Shown piece by piece: positions 25,950-34,480 of a stretch of 64,000 nt of DNA (positions are counted from its first letter, which is position 1; every line of letters begins with the position of its first letter). The stretch comes from CAYZMS01 sp964479625 (lineage in GTDB: Bacteria; Bacteroidota; Bacteroidia; Chitinophagales; Saprospiraceae). The position numbers and the translations under genes are program-made. Below the pieces are notes generated by a model. The model was not told where the DNA came from, ran no database searches, and saw only the letters and a program-made list of their open reading frames with translations. The stretch lies in assembly GCA_964479625.1 (NCBI GenBank), contig CAYZMS010000004.1:1-64000 (forward strand), given 5' to 3'.

Positions 25950-27473
25950 ATGAAACTCATAACTAAAAGTCTGCTTCTTGCGGGGCTTGTACTTTCCTTC
26001 TCGGCTTGTACTGACCTGGAAGAAGATTTGCGGGAAGACCTGACCGGTGAGGAAGCAGATGAATTTTTTGCAGAAAATGCAGATGTTTCTGCCCTGCTTC
26101 AAACAGCCTATGATGGCATGCAACTTCCTTATCAGGATCAAGCTCAATTTTGGGCTGCTCAGGAACATACTTCTGATGAAGTGATCGGCCCAACAAGGGG
26201 ACCGGACTGGGACGATAATGGTGTTTGGCGGGTGTTACACGATCATACCTGGGGGCCTGACCACGCCTTCCTTGAAGGTGCCTTCAACAGCCTTTTAAGT
26301 ATTGTATTCTCTGCCACCAACGTACTAGATTTTAATCCATCACCTCAAGAAGCCGCTGAAGCCCGTATGTTGCGTGCTTTCGTAATGCTTTCCATCGCGG
26401 ATGGCTGGGATCAGGTGCCCTTTCGCGAACCAGGGGATAACCTGCTGGAAGCACCACGTGTTTTGACCGGGCAAGAGGCAGTGGACTTTGTAATTAGTGA
26501 GGTTAATGAAGTGATGAATGATCTTCCCGATGGACCTGCTTATCGTGCTAATAAAGATGCTGCCAAAGTGCTGTTGATGAAAACTTATTTGCAAAGGGGC
26601 GCATTTGAAAATCGCGAAAACCCTACTTTCGACCCTGGCGACATGCAGCAGGTTATCAATCTGGCAGATGAGATCATAAATTCTGGCAAATATTCTTTGT
26701 CAGCAAACTACTTTGACAACTTTGCACCTAACAATGACCTGATCTCCACCGAAAACATTTTCACTAATCAAAACCTGGGTGGCGAGCGTTCCGGTAATGT
26801 CCGCTCCCGTTGGTTCTGCACCCTCCATTACAACCAAAATCCATCTGGATGGAATGGTTTCACCACCATTGCTGACTTCTACAATAAATTTGAAGAGGTA
26901 GATCCTCGTGTAGGAGGGGCATATGACGGTATTACAGAAGTGGGAGGTGTAAATGTAGGGTTCTTGGTTGGCCAGCAATTTGATGCAGAGGGTACAGCAT
27001 TGGAGGACCGAAGAGGTAATCCGCTGGCTTTCACGCCAGAGGTTAAATTACAAGAAACCGGAGATGACCTGGAAGTTACTGGAATCCGTGTGATCAAGTA
27101 TCCCATTGATTATAATGGAGGTGACAATGCAGACAATGATTACGTTTTCTACCGGTATGCCGATGTTTTACTGATGAAGGCTGAAGCTTTATTGCGTACA
27201 GGCGATGAAGCAGGAGCCTTGGCCCTTGTCAATGAAATTCGTACCGCTCGGGGAGTGGATGCCTTATCCTCTATAGATCTGGATATTTTACTGGATGAGC
27301 GTGGTCGGGAATTGTACTGGGAAGGTCATCGTCGTACGGATTTGATCCGCTTCGGTAAATTCCTTGGAACCTGGAATGAAAAGCCAGCCTCCGGAGCTGA
27401 ACGCTTGCGTTTTGCAATCCCTCCGACAGCTCTGGCTGTTAACCCGAACCTAACGCAGAACCCCGGCTATTAA
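25950..27473 (+). CDS. SusD/RagB family nutrient-binding outer-membrane lipoprotein
   Basis: The 507-residue lipoprotein is started at ATG 25950, giving the lipobox LVLSFSACTD; the longer ORF from 25914 would bury the signal peptide. SusD hallmarks are the helical TPR-like N-terminal part (about 70-230) with AEARMLRAFVMLSIADGWDQVPF, and the C-terminal YADVLLMKAEALLRTG, LVNEIRTARG and DERGRELYWEGHRRTDLIRFGKF. SusD caps the SusC barrel and binds the substrate. It is encoded 133 bp after susC and is followed by a strong terminator. Confidence 0.93.
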   Translation: MKLITKSLLLAGLVLSFSACTDLEEDLREDLTGEEADEFFAENADVSALLQTAYDGMQLPYQDQAQFWAAQEHTSDEVIGPTRGPDWDDNGVWRVLHDHTWGPDHAFLEGAFNSLLSIVFSATNVLDFNPSPQEAAEARMLRAFVMLSIADGWDQVPFREPGDNLLEAPRVLTGQEAVDFVISEVNEVMNDLPDGPAYRANKDAAKVLLMKTYLQRGAFENRENPTFDPGDMQQVINLADEIINSGKYSLSANYFDNFAPNNDLISTENIFTNQNLGGERSGNVRSRWFCTLHYNQNPSGWNGFTTIADFYNKFEEVDPRVGGAYDGITEVGGVNVGFLVGQQFDAEGTALEDRRGNPLAFTPEVKLQETGDDLEVTGIRVIKYPIDYNGGDNADNDYVFYRYADVLLMKAEALLRTGDEAGALALVNEIRTARGVDALSSIDLDILLDERGRELYWEGHRRTDLIRFGKFLGTWNEKPASGAERLRFAIPPTALAVNPNLTQNPGY

Positions 27474-27496
27474 TTCAACCCGGGCTTACATAGACC

Positions 27497-27540
27497 AAAT
27501 GAAAGTGGTACTGCGCCCCGGTGCAGTACCACTTTTCATT
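27497..27540 (+). terminator. Terminator of the susCD operon
   Basis: GTGGTACTGC (27505-27514) pairs with GCAGTACCAC (27523-27532) over 10 bp, extended by AAATGAAA against TTTTCATT outside, around an 8-nt loop. The downstream arm is T-rich. Confidence 0.75.
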
Positions 27541-27553
27541 TGTGTGCTAAAGG

Positions 27554-27573
27554 GTGCGAATTAAAGTTCGCAC
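27554..27573. promoter_or_regulatory. Perfect 7-bp inverted repeat upstream of the first FG-GAP gene
   Basis: GTGCGAA (27554-27560) and TTCGCAC (27567-27573) flank a 6-bp TTAAAG centre, 66 bp before the ATG at 27639. It could be a regulator operator or an mRNA hairpin; no regulator gene is adjacent. Confidence 0.3.
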
Positions 27574-27638
27574 ACTGGGGTTTGCCGGCTGTAGTATCTT
27601 TATGTGATTGTATTGGAATCCACAAATATTCCCAAGCT

Positions 27639-30600
27639 ATGAACAAACATCTTCTGTGCCTTTTTACGGCGGGTATTTTCCTGGTCAGTTGTGAAAAGCA
27701 ATTGAAACACCTTCCCTTATTTAGTTTACTTGCTGTCGAACATACCGGGATGGCATTCTTCAATCGAGTGGAACCAACAGAAGACTTCAATATTTTCAGC
27801 TACCGGAATTTTTATAATGGGGGAGGGGTGGCCATTGGCGATGTAAATAATGACGGGCTGTCCGATATCTATCTGACTGGCAATATGGAGCCCAATAAGT
27901 TATTCCTGAATAAGGGAAATCTCCAATTTGAGGATGTCACCCAGGCCGCAGGGGTTGCTGGGACCAAAACCTGGAGTACCGGGGTGGTACTGGTAGATAT
28001 CAATGCTGACGGCTGGTTAGATATTTATGTGTGTAATGCCGGGTACAACCCAGATCAACTTCCGGAAAACGAATTGTTCGTCAACCAGCAGGACGGCACC
28101 TTCCGGGAGGAGGCAGTCGAATGGGGTTTGAATGAAGCCGGCTACACGACCCATGCGGCATTTTTCGATTACGACCTGGATGGCGACCTGGACGTCTATA
28201 TCCTGAACAATAGCTTTATCCCGGTCAATACGCTGAATTATAGTGGAAAGCGGGAGCTATACGCTGAAGACTGGCCGGTGAAACCTTTCCTGCAGGGTGG
28301 AGGAGATAAGTTGCTGCGCAATGAAGGGGGGCAGTTCGTGGATGTCAGCCGAGAGGCCGGTATCTATGGCAGTTTGATCGGCTTTGGTCTTGGAATAACG
28401 GTCGGAGATGTCAATGGAGATCACTGGCCGGATATGTATATCTCCAATGACTTTTTCGAACGGGATTATCTTTACGTAAATCAAAAGGACGGGACTTTCC
28501 GGGAGGAGATCAAGGATTGGATGGAGCACCTTTCCCTTTCTTCCATGGGAGCCGACATGGCGGATATCAATAACGATGGCTATCCGGAGATCTTTGTGAC
28601 CGAAATGTTGCCCGAAACCGATTACCGGCGAAAAACAACTTCTTCTTTCGAAAATTACAATACCTATTACCTCAAACAACAACGCGATTTCTATCATCAA
28701 TACATGCAAAATACCCTGCAATACAATAACAGGGATGCTTCCTTTAGCGAGATCGCTTATTTCAGTGGGGTTGCGGCCAGTGACTGGAGTTGGGGTGCTC
28801 TTATGTTTGATGCAGATAACGATGGCCTGCGCGACCTGTATGTTTGTAACGGCGTTTATCAGGATGTAACCGACCAGGATTTTATCGACTTCTTTGCAAA
28901 TGAGGTGATGCAAAAAATGGCCCTGACCGGAAAGAAGGAAGATATGCAGGCCATTGTGGACCGGATGCCTTCCATCCCTCAGAAAAACAAATTCTACCGA
29001 AATAAAGGTGATCTGACCTTCGAAGATGTTGGCGTTTCATGGGGTTTTGATCAGCAAACCTTTTCAAACGGCGGTGCCTACGGTGACCTGGATAATGACG
29101 GTGACCTGGACCTGGTAATTAATAACCTTAACCAGACGTCTATGCTCTTTCGAAACAATACAACTGAACAGCTGGGGAGGCACTTTCTGGCAGTAAGTCT
29201 GAAGGGAAAGGGCGAAAATGCTCTGGCCCTGGGGGCTAAAGTGCGGTTGCACGCAGGGGATCAGATCTTTAACCAACACCTGATCCCCTCCAGGGGGTTT
29301 CAGTCCTCCGTTGATTACCGGATGACCTTCGGGCTGGGGGATTCCCATGCATTAGACTCCCTGGTAGTGATCTGGCCAGACCGTACCAGTTCCACCCTTT
29401 ATAACCCACCGGTGGATACTCTTTTGCAATTGGAGTATGACGCTATGGAACTCCGACCGGCAGTGCCAAGGAATTACCTGCAGGCTGATCAAAACGCCCT
29501 GTTAGCTAAACGGGAACACTTTTTCCCGAAACACAACGAAAATGATTATATCGACTTCTTCCAAGAAGGACTGACCATGCGGATGCTCTCCAGGGAGGGT
29601 CCCCGGGCAGCCGTGGGGGATATTGATGGGGATGGCCGGGATGATGTCGTCCTTGCTGGAGCAGCGGGACAGCCGACTCTGGTTTACAGACAAAACACAA
29701 ACGGCTTCGAACCTATGGAGCAAGCCGGGCTTAGCCGGTATCTAGATTTTGAGGATACGGAAATTTCCCTTTTTGATGCCGACAATGACGGAGACCTGGA
29801 CCTTTACATTGGTTCAGGCGGTAATCAGGCTTCCCCTAACGAGCGACAGTTATTAGATCGCTTTTTCCGAAACGACGGGAAAGGGCTCTTTCAACTGGAT
29901 GCCGATGCCCTGCCACAAAAAGGATATAATACCGCTTTTGCAATCCCCCTGGATTTGGAAGGGGACGGAGACCTGGATATTCTGGTGGGCAGTCGCTCTA
30001 CACCGCGGAATTATGGGACGCCTCCACCGAGTTTTTTACTGGAAAATGACGGTTCAGGCCGTTTTTCGGACGTCACTGCAAGTCGGGCCCCTGATTTGGC
30101 TGAATTGGGAATGCTGACCGCCGCCAGGCTGGTAGATATTATCGGGGATGAACAAAAGGAGGTGGTCATTACCGGCGAGTGGATGGCGCCTAAGGTCCTT
30201 GCCCTGGCCAATGGAAAATGGGAACTAATCGAAACAGACCTGGATAGCTTTTCGGGATGGTGGTATGCCATTGCCAGCGATGATGTAGACGGCGACGGCG
30301 ATCAGGACCTGATCCTTGGAAACAGAGGGGAAAACTTCTATTTTAAGGGGTCTCCTGAGCAACCGGCCAAGCTTTGGATTGCCGATTTTGATGGCAATGG
30401 GACTACCGAAAAGATCATGACCCAGACCATTGATGGCCGGGATATGCCCATTCCTTTGAAAAAGGAGTTGACTACTCAGTTACCCAGCTTGAAAAAAGAA
30501 AATTTGAAGCACACGGAGTATGCCGAAAAAACCATTCATGACCTTTTTTCGAAAGAAGTCCTGGATGAAGCTTTAGTACTGGAGGGAAGTTGGTTTTCTT

Positions 30601-30980
30601 CCACGGTTGCCATTAATCAGGGTAATGGTGCATTCGAATTGCAGCCACTACCGAAGGAGGTTCAATTTTCTTGTATTTGTGATATCACCTGCTCCGATCT
30701 GAATGGAGATGGCCTGCAAGATCTGATCATGGCCGGAAATGACCGGAGCTTTACTCCACAGTTCTCGAAACTGGATGCAGGCTTCGGTCATGTACTCTTA
30801 AATGATGGCCAGGGCGGATATCTCCGCCTGAACAGCTGGGAGTCCGGGCTGTTTATCCGGGGCGATGTCAAACAGATCGTACCACTACACCTAAACGGAA
30901 ACCCCCACTTCCTTTTCCTTCGTAACGACCAGCCCCCCTTGTTGTTTGAAAAAAAGGGAATGGGTAAGGAAAATATGTAG
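27639..30980 (+). CDS. FG-GAP/VCBS repeat lipoprotein with ASPIC/UnbV domain (CRTAC1-like), first copy
   Basis: A 1113-residue protein started at ATG 27639, because the following 17 residues form a lipoprotein signal (FTAGIFLVSCEK); the ORF opens earlier at 27540. The mature protein contains many FG-GAP/VCBS-type repeats with calcium-binding-like loops such as DVNNDGLSDIYLTGN, DLDGDLDVYILNN and DLDNDGDLDLVINN. A UnbV/ASPIC domain sits mid-protein (about 510-610; LGAKVRLHAG, SRGFQSSVDYRMTFGLG), and a second set of repeats follows. Such proteins are predicted surface-exposed beta-propellers; function is unknown. The same-family gene follows at 31051, and both lie directly downstream of susCD. 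Confidence 0.85.
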   Translation: MNKHLLCLFTAGIFLVSCEKQLKHLPLFSLLAVEHTGMAFFNRVEPTEDFNIFSYRNFYNGGGVAIGDVNNDGLSDIYLTGNMEPNKLFLNKGNLQFEDVTQAAGVAGTKTWSTGVVLVDINADGWLDIYVCNAGYNPDQLPENELFVNQQDGTFREEAVEWGLNEAGYTTHAAFFDYDLDGDLDVYILNNSFIPVNTLNYSGKRELYAEDWPVKPFLQGGGDKLLRNEGGQFVDVSREAGIYGSLIGFGLGITVGDVNGDHWPDMYISNDFFERDYLYVNQKDGTFREEIKDWMEHLSLSSMGADMADINNDGYPEIFVTEMLPETDYRRKTTSSFENYNTYYLKQQRDFYHQYMQNTLQYNNRDASFSEIAYFSGVAASDWSWGALMFDADNDGLRDLYVCNGVYQDVTDQDFIDFFANEVMQKMALTGKKEDMQAIVDRMPSIPQKNKFYRNKGDLTFEDVGVSWGFDQQTFSNGGAYGDLDNDGDLDLVINNLNQTSMLFRNNTTEQLGRHFLAVSLKGKGENALALGAKVRLHAGDQIFNQHLIPSRGFQSSVDYRMTFGLGDSHALDSLVVIWPDRTSSTLYNPPVDTLLQLEYDAMELRPAVPRNYLQADQNALLAKREHFFPKHNENDYIDFFQEGLTMRMLSREGPRAAVGDIDGDGRDDVVLAGAAGQPTLVYRQNTNGFEPMEQAGLSRYLDFEDTEISLFDADNDGDLDLYIGSGGNQASPNERQLLDRFFRNDGKGLFQLDADALPQKGYNTAFAIPLDLEGDGDLDILVGSRSTPRNYGTPPPSFLLENDGSGRFSDVTASRAPDLAELGMLTAARLVDIIGDEQKEVVITGEWMAPKVLALANGKWELIETDLDSFSGWWYAIASDDVDGDGDQDLILGNRGENFYFKGSPEQPAKLWIADFDGNGTTEKIMTQTIDGRDMPIPLKKELTTQLPSLKKENLKHTEYAEKTIHDLFSKEVLDEALVLEGSWFSSTVAINQGNGAFELQPLPKEVQFSCICDITCSDLNGDGLQDLIMAGNDRSFTPQFSKLDAGFGHVLLNDGQGGYLRLNSWESGLFIRGDVKQIVPLHLNGNPHFLFLRNDQPPLLFEKKGMGKENM

Positions 30981-31040
30981 GGTACATTCCTGTGGTACAG
31001 GAGACTTGAGAACAGGAGATTTAAAAGTTAAATACCAATA

Positions 31041-31104
31041 GCCAATAACAATGCGCCAATACGCCAACACGCCAACTTCCCGACACGCTAATACGTCAAT
31101 ATCT
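31041..31104 (+). repeat. Degenerate 8-bp tandem repeat (consensus AATACGCC)
   Basis: About seven degenerate copies of an AATACGCC-like unit (AATGCGCC, AATACGCC, AACACGCC, AATACGTC and others) run across the predicted start codon of the second FG-GAP gene. The unit length is not a multiple of three. Confidence 0.6.
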
Positions 31105-34100
31105 CACTTCATTAAAGGAGCTCTTCTTTTTCTTGCCCTGCAATTCAGTTGTTCGTCAGGAGAGCCGGATGCTCCATTTGTTTTACTAAAAAGCGAGCAT
31201 ACAGGCCTGGAATTCGAGAATGTGCTGAAGCAAGACACCGTCTTCCACGTCTTTAATTACATGTATTTTTTCAATGGCGGCGGGATAGCAGCCGGCGATT
31301 TTAACCGGGATGGTTTGGTAGATCTATATTTTACCTCCAATATGGGGCCCAATCAATTATACCTGAACGAAGGGGATTTCCATTTTCGAAAGGTTACCGA
31401 AGCAGCCGGGGTAGCTGGTCAACCCACCGCATGGTCAAGCGGAGCATCCGTAGTAGATATCAACCATGATGGCTTGCTGGATATTTACGTTTCCCAGGTA
31501 GGGGATTATAAGGTACTGAAAGGACACAATCAGCTGTTCGTTTGCACAGGAATAGAAGAAGGAATCCCTCTGTTTGAAGACCAATCTGAACAATACGGAC
31601 TGGACCTGGTTGGCTTCGGCACTCAAGCTACTTTTTTCGATTATGATGGCGATGGCGACCTGGATCTGTATCAACTCAATCATTCGCTCCATCATAACGG
31701 TACCTTTGGGCGACGAAAAACCTTCGAGGAAAGTAAGCACGAGACAGCAGGAGATCGCCTACTGCGCAACGACGGCGGGGTATTTACTGATGTCACCGGT
31801 GAAGCCGGTATTTATAGTACCGTAATCGGATATGGACTGGGAATCGTTTCCGGGGATATTAACCGGGACGGTTGGCCGGATATTTATATCGGTAATGATT
31901 TTCACGAGAATGACTACCTTTATATCAACCAGCAGGACGGGACCTTTAAAGAGGTATTGACCGAGCAAATGCGCCATACCAGTCGGTTCTCCATGGGCGT
32001 TGATATGGCAGATATTAACAATGACGGCCTTAATGAGGTGATATCGCTGGATATGTTACCCAATGATCCGAAAATCCTGAAGGCTTCTCTCGCAGAAGAT
32101 GATTATGGGGTCTTTCAGTTCAAACTGGGCTACGGTTACAATCATCAATATGCACGAAATAACCTGCAGTTGAACAACGGTAACGGCTCCTTTAGTGAGA
32201 TCGGTTTGTTTGCCGGGGTAGCTGCTACCGATTGGAGCTGGGCCCCATTGTTGACAGATTTTAACCAGGATGGATATAAGGACCTTTTCATCAGCAATGG
32301 GATCCCACGCCGAATGAACGATATTGACTATATCAATTTTCGAACATCTGATGAGGTACGGTATAAGATGCAATTCGATCATATGTCGGAGAGTGATCTG
32401 GATATTGTGGAGAAAATGCCCCGTATCAAGCTGCCCAACCGCTTTTTCCTTAATCGGGGTGATCTGAAGTTCGAAGACCTGACGGAAAAGGTGGAAAATC
32501 AGACCGAATCCTTTTCGAATGGTGCGGTAGCCGTGGACCTGGACAATGACGGCGACCTGGACCTGGTCGTCAATAACCTGGAGGATGCCCCTTTCATCTA
32601 TAAAAATCAAAGCCGGGAGCAGGCCGGCTCCGATCAGCACTATTTGCAACTTCAGTTAAAGGGTAGCCCCCAGAACCCTGAAGGCATCGGAAGTATGGCG
32701 GTCGCTTTCAAAGGAGAAGACAAACTGGTATTCGAACATTATGCAGTAAGAGGGTACCAATCCAGTATGCTGCAGTATCTGGATATTGGACTTGGATCCG
32801 ATAAGGATCTGGATTCGCTGATGCTGGTCTGGCCGGACGGGGGCATGCAGCGGATACCAGTTGATTCCTTAGATCGCTTATTGGTCATGAAGTGGCAACC
32901 CGGCTTACCAGCATTCGATTTCTCCGTCCTCCAGGGAAAGGAAGCCCCCCTGGACAACCGCTGGGAAGATCTGACCGACTCCCTGAGCCTGATCTTCCGG
33001 CATGAGGAAAACCCCTTCGTGGAATTCAACCGGGAGCAATTGATCCCCCACATGGTGTCTACGGAAGGCCCTGCTCTCGCCACAGGGGACATAAACGGAG
33101 ATGGGTTGGAGGATGTTTTCGTAGGCGGTTCAAAGCGAACCCAGAGTGGCTTTTTCTTTCAACGGATCGACGGTAGTTTTGAGCAGGTCCTGCAACCTGA
33201 ACTTCAAAAAGACTCTTTGTTTGAAGATGTGGACGCCCAATTGGTTGATATTGATGGAGATAAGGATCTGGACCTCGTCATTGCCAGCGGTGGAAACGAA
33301 TACACCGGAAAAAGCGAGCCTCTGCAATCCCGGGTTTATAAGAATAATGGCAGGGGCGATTTTCGAAGGGATACTTCCGCTTTGCCAAAATTGTATATGA
33401 CAGCTGCCTGTGTAGCTGCTGCAGATATAGATGGGGATGGTGATACTGACCTGTTTTTCGGTGGAAGGGCCGTCCCCTGGAACTATGGCCTAACTCCAGA
33501 ATCCTATTTGCTCGAAAACAACGGCAGTGGTAAATTCTCCCTGGTCACGGAAGAGCGGGCACCCAACCTCAAGGAAATAGGACTGATAAAAAGCGGACAA
33601 TTTCAGGATATTGATCAGGATGGAGATCCGGATCTGTTGTTGGCTATGGAGTGGGGACCCCTACTGGCTTTCGAAAATCAGGAAGGACATTTTACCAAAC
33701 GCCTTTTATGCCAGGAATATGGATTTTGGAACAACCTCATTCCCTTTGATTACGATAAAGACGGAGACCTTGACCTGATCGCCGGCAATCTGGGCTTAAA
33801 CTCCAAACTGCAAGCCTCTGTTGAAGAACCGATGCATTTGTATGTCCATGATTTCGACAAGAATGGACAACAGGACCAGATCTTAAGCTATTACGTGGAG
33901 GGGCAAGAGCGGCCCTTTGCAACCTATAAAGAGCTTACCCGGCAAATGCCTCATTTAAAGAAGGAATACCTCTACGCCCGGGACTTTGCCAGTGCTACGC
34001 TGCAAGACCTCTTTGGACCTGAAGCACTTGCTGAAGCTGTGGTGCGTACCGCAACGACCTTCGAAAGCGTTTTGCTTACCAATGAGGGGCAATGGAATTT

Positions 34101-34440
34101 CACCCTAACACCCTTGCCAGACCGCCTTCAATTCGCACCCCTCAAAGGAGGGGTAGTCCTGCCAGGTGCCACGGCAGAGTACACTGAGCTGATCCTGGCC
34201 GGCAACTTTTATGAGAACAATATCGAAATGGGCCGCTATGATGCAGACTATGGTAACCTCCTTCGGGTCTACCCTGACGGTAAACTGGAAGTCGAGCCGC
34301 TGGGAGCCTTACTGATCAACGGTCAGGTGCGCCAAATGGCTACCATTTCAATCGGAGGAAAACCCGCTTATATCCTGGCTAAAAACAATGAACCCCTACA
34401 GTTAATTCAGCGGGTGGACCCCAACCAAGTGCCTCTTTGA
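31051..34440 (+). CDS. FG-GAP/VCBS repeat lipoprotein with ASPIC/UnbV domain (CRTAC1-like), second copy
   Basis: The 1129-residue protein is a paralogue of the preceding one: same order of FG-GAP repeats (DFNRDGLVDLYFTSN, DLDNDGDLDLVVNNL, DIDGDGDTDLFFGG), central UnbV/ASPIC-like region (about 540-610) and C-terminal repeats. A lipobox is visible in LALQFSCSS (Cys about residue 34). The start is uncertain: ATG 31051 lies inside an 8-bp tandem repeat, giving an unusual hydrophilic leader before the hydrophobic core. No other Met exists, although ATT at about 31111 precedes KGALLFLALQFSC and would give a textbook lipoprotein signal. Expected location is the outer membrane; role unknown. Confidence 0.85.
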   Translation: MRQYANTPTSRHANTSISHFIKGALLFLALQFSCSSGEPDAPFVLLKSEHTGLEFENVLKQDTVFHVFNYMYFFNGGGIAAGDFNRDGLVDLYFTSNMGPNQLYLNEGDFHFRKVTEAAGVAGQPTAWSSGASVVDINHDGLLDIYVSQVGDYKVLKGHNQLFVCTGIEEGIPLFEDQSEQYGLDLVGFGTQATFFDYDGDGDLDLYQLNHSLHHNGTFGRRKTFEESKHETAGDRLLRNDGGVFTDVTGEAGIYSTVIGYGLGIVSGDINRDGWPDIYIGNDFHENDYLYINQQDGTFKEVLTEQMRHTSRFSMGVDMADINNDGLNEVISLDMLPNDPKILKASLAEDDYGVFQFKLGYGYNHQYARNNLQLNNGNGSFSEIGLFAGVAATDWSWAPLLTDFNQDGYKDLFISNGIPRRMNDIDYINFRTSDEVRYKMQFDHMSESDLDIVEKMPRIKLPNRFFLNRGDLKFEDLTEKVENQTESFSNGAVAVDLDNDGDLDLVVNNLEDAPFIYKNQSREQAGSDQHYLQLQLKGSPQNPEGIGSMAVAFKGEDKLVFEHYAVRGYQSSMLQYLDIGLGSDKDLDSLMLVWPDGGMQRIPVDSLDRLLVMKWQPGLPAFDFSVLQGKEAPLDNRWEDLTDSLSLIFRHEENPFVEFNREQLIPHMVSTEGPALATGDINGDGLEDVFVGGSKRTQSGFFFQRIDGSFEQVLQPELQKDSLFEDVDAQLVDIDGDKDLDLVIASGGNEYTGKSEPLQSRVYKNNGRGDFRRDTSALPKLYMTAACVAAADIDGDGDTDLFFGGRAVPWNYGLTPESYLLENNGSGKFSLVTEERAPNLKEIGLIKSGQFQDIDQDGDPDLLLAMEWGPLLAFENQEGHFTKRLLCQEYGFWNNLIPFDYDKDGDLDLIAGNLGLNSKLQASVEEPMHLYVHDFDKNGQQDQILSYYVEGQERPFATYKELTRQMPHLKKEYLYARDFASATLQDLFGPEALAEAVVRTATTFESVLLTNEGQWNFTLTPLPDRLQFAPLKGGVVLPGATAEYTELILAGNFYENNIEMGRYDADYGNLLRVYPDGKLEVEPLGALLINGQVRQMATISIGGKPAYILAKNNEPLQLIQRVDPNQVPL

Positions 34441-34480
34441 TCCCTGGGTTAAAAAGTGAACAAAACTATTTTCACCCTAT

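Noticed and set aside
28257..28913. 218-codon minus-strand ORF opposite the first FG-GAP gene
   Set aside because: Isoleucine- and valine-rich shadow created by the repeated GAT/GAC-rich FG-GAP coding sequence on the other strand.
31000..31110. Possible CRISPR-like array from the short repeats near 31050
   Set aside because: The units are 8 bp, degenerate and contiguous with no spacers, so this is a simple tandem repeat.
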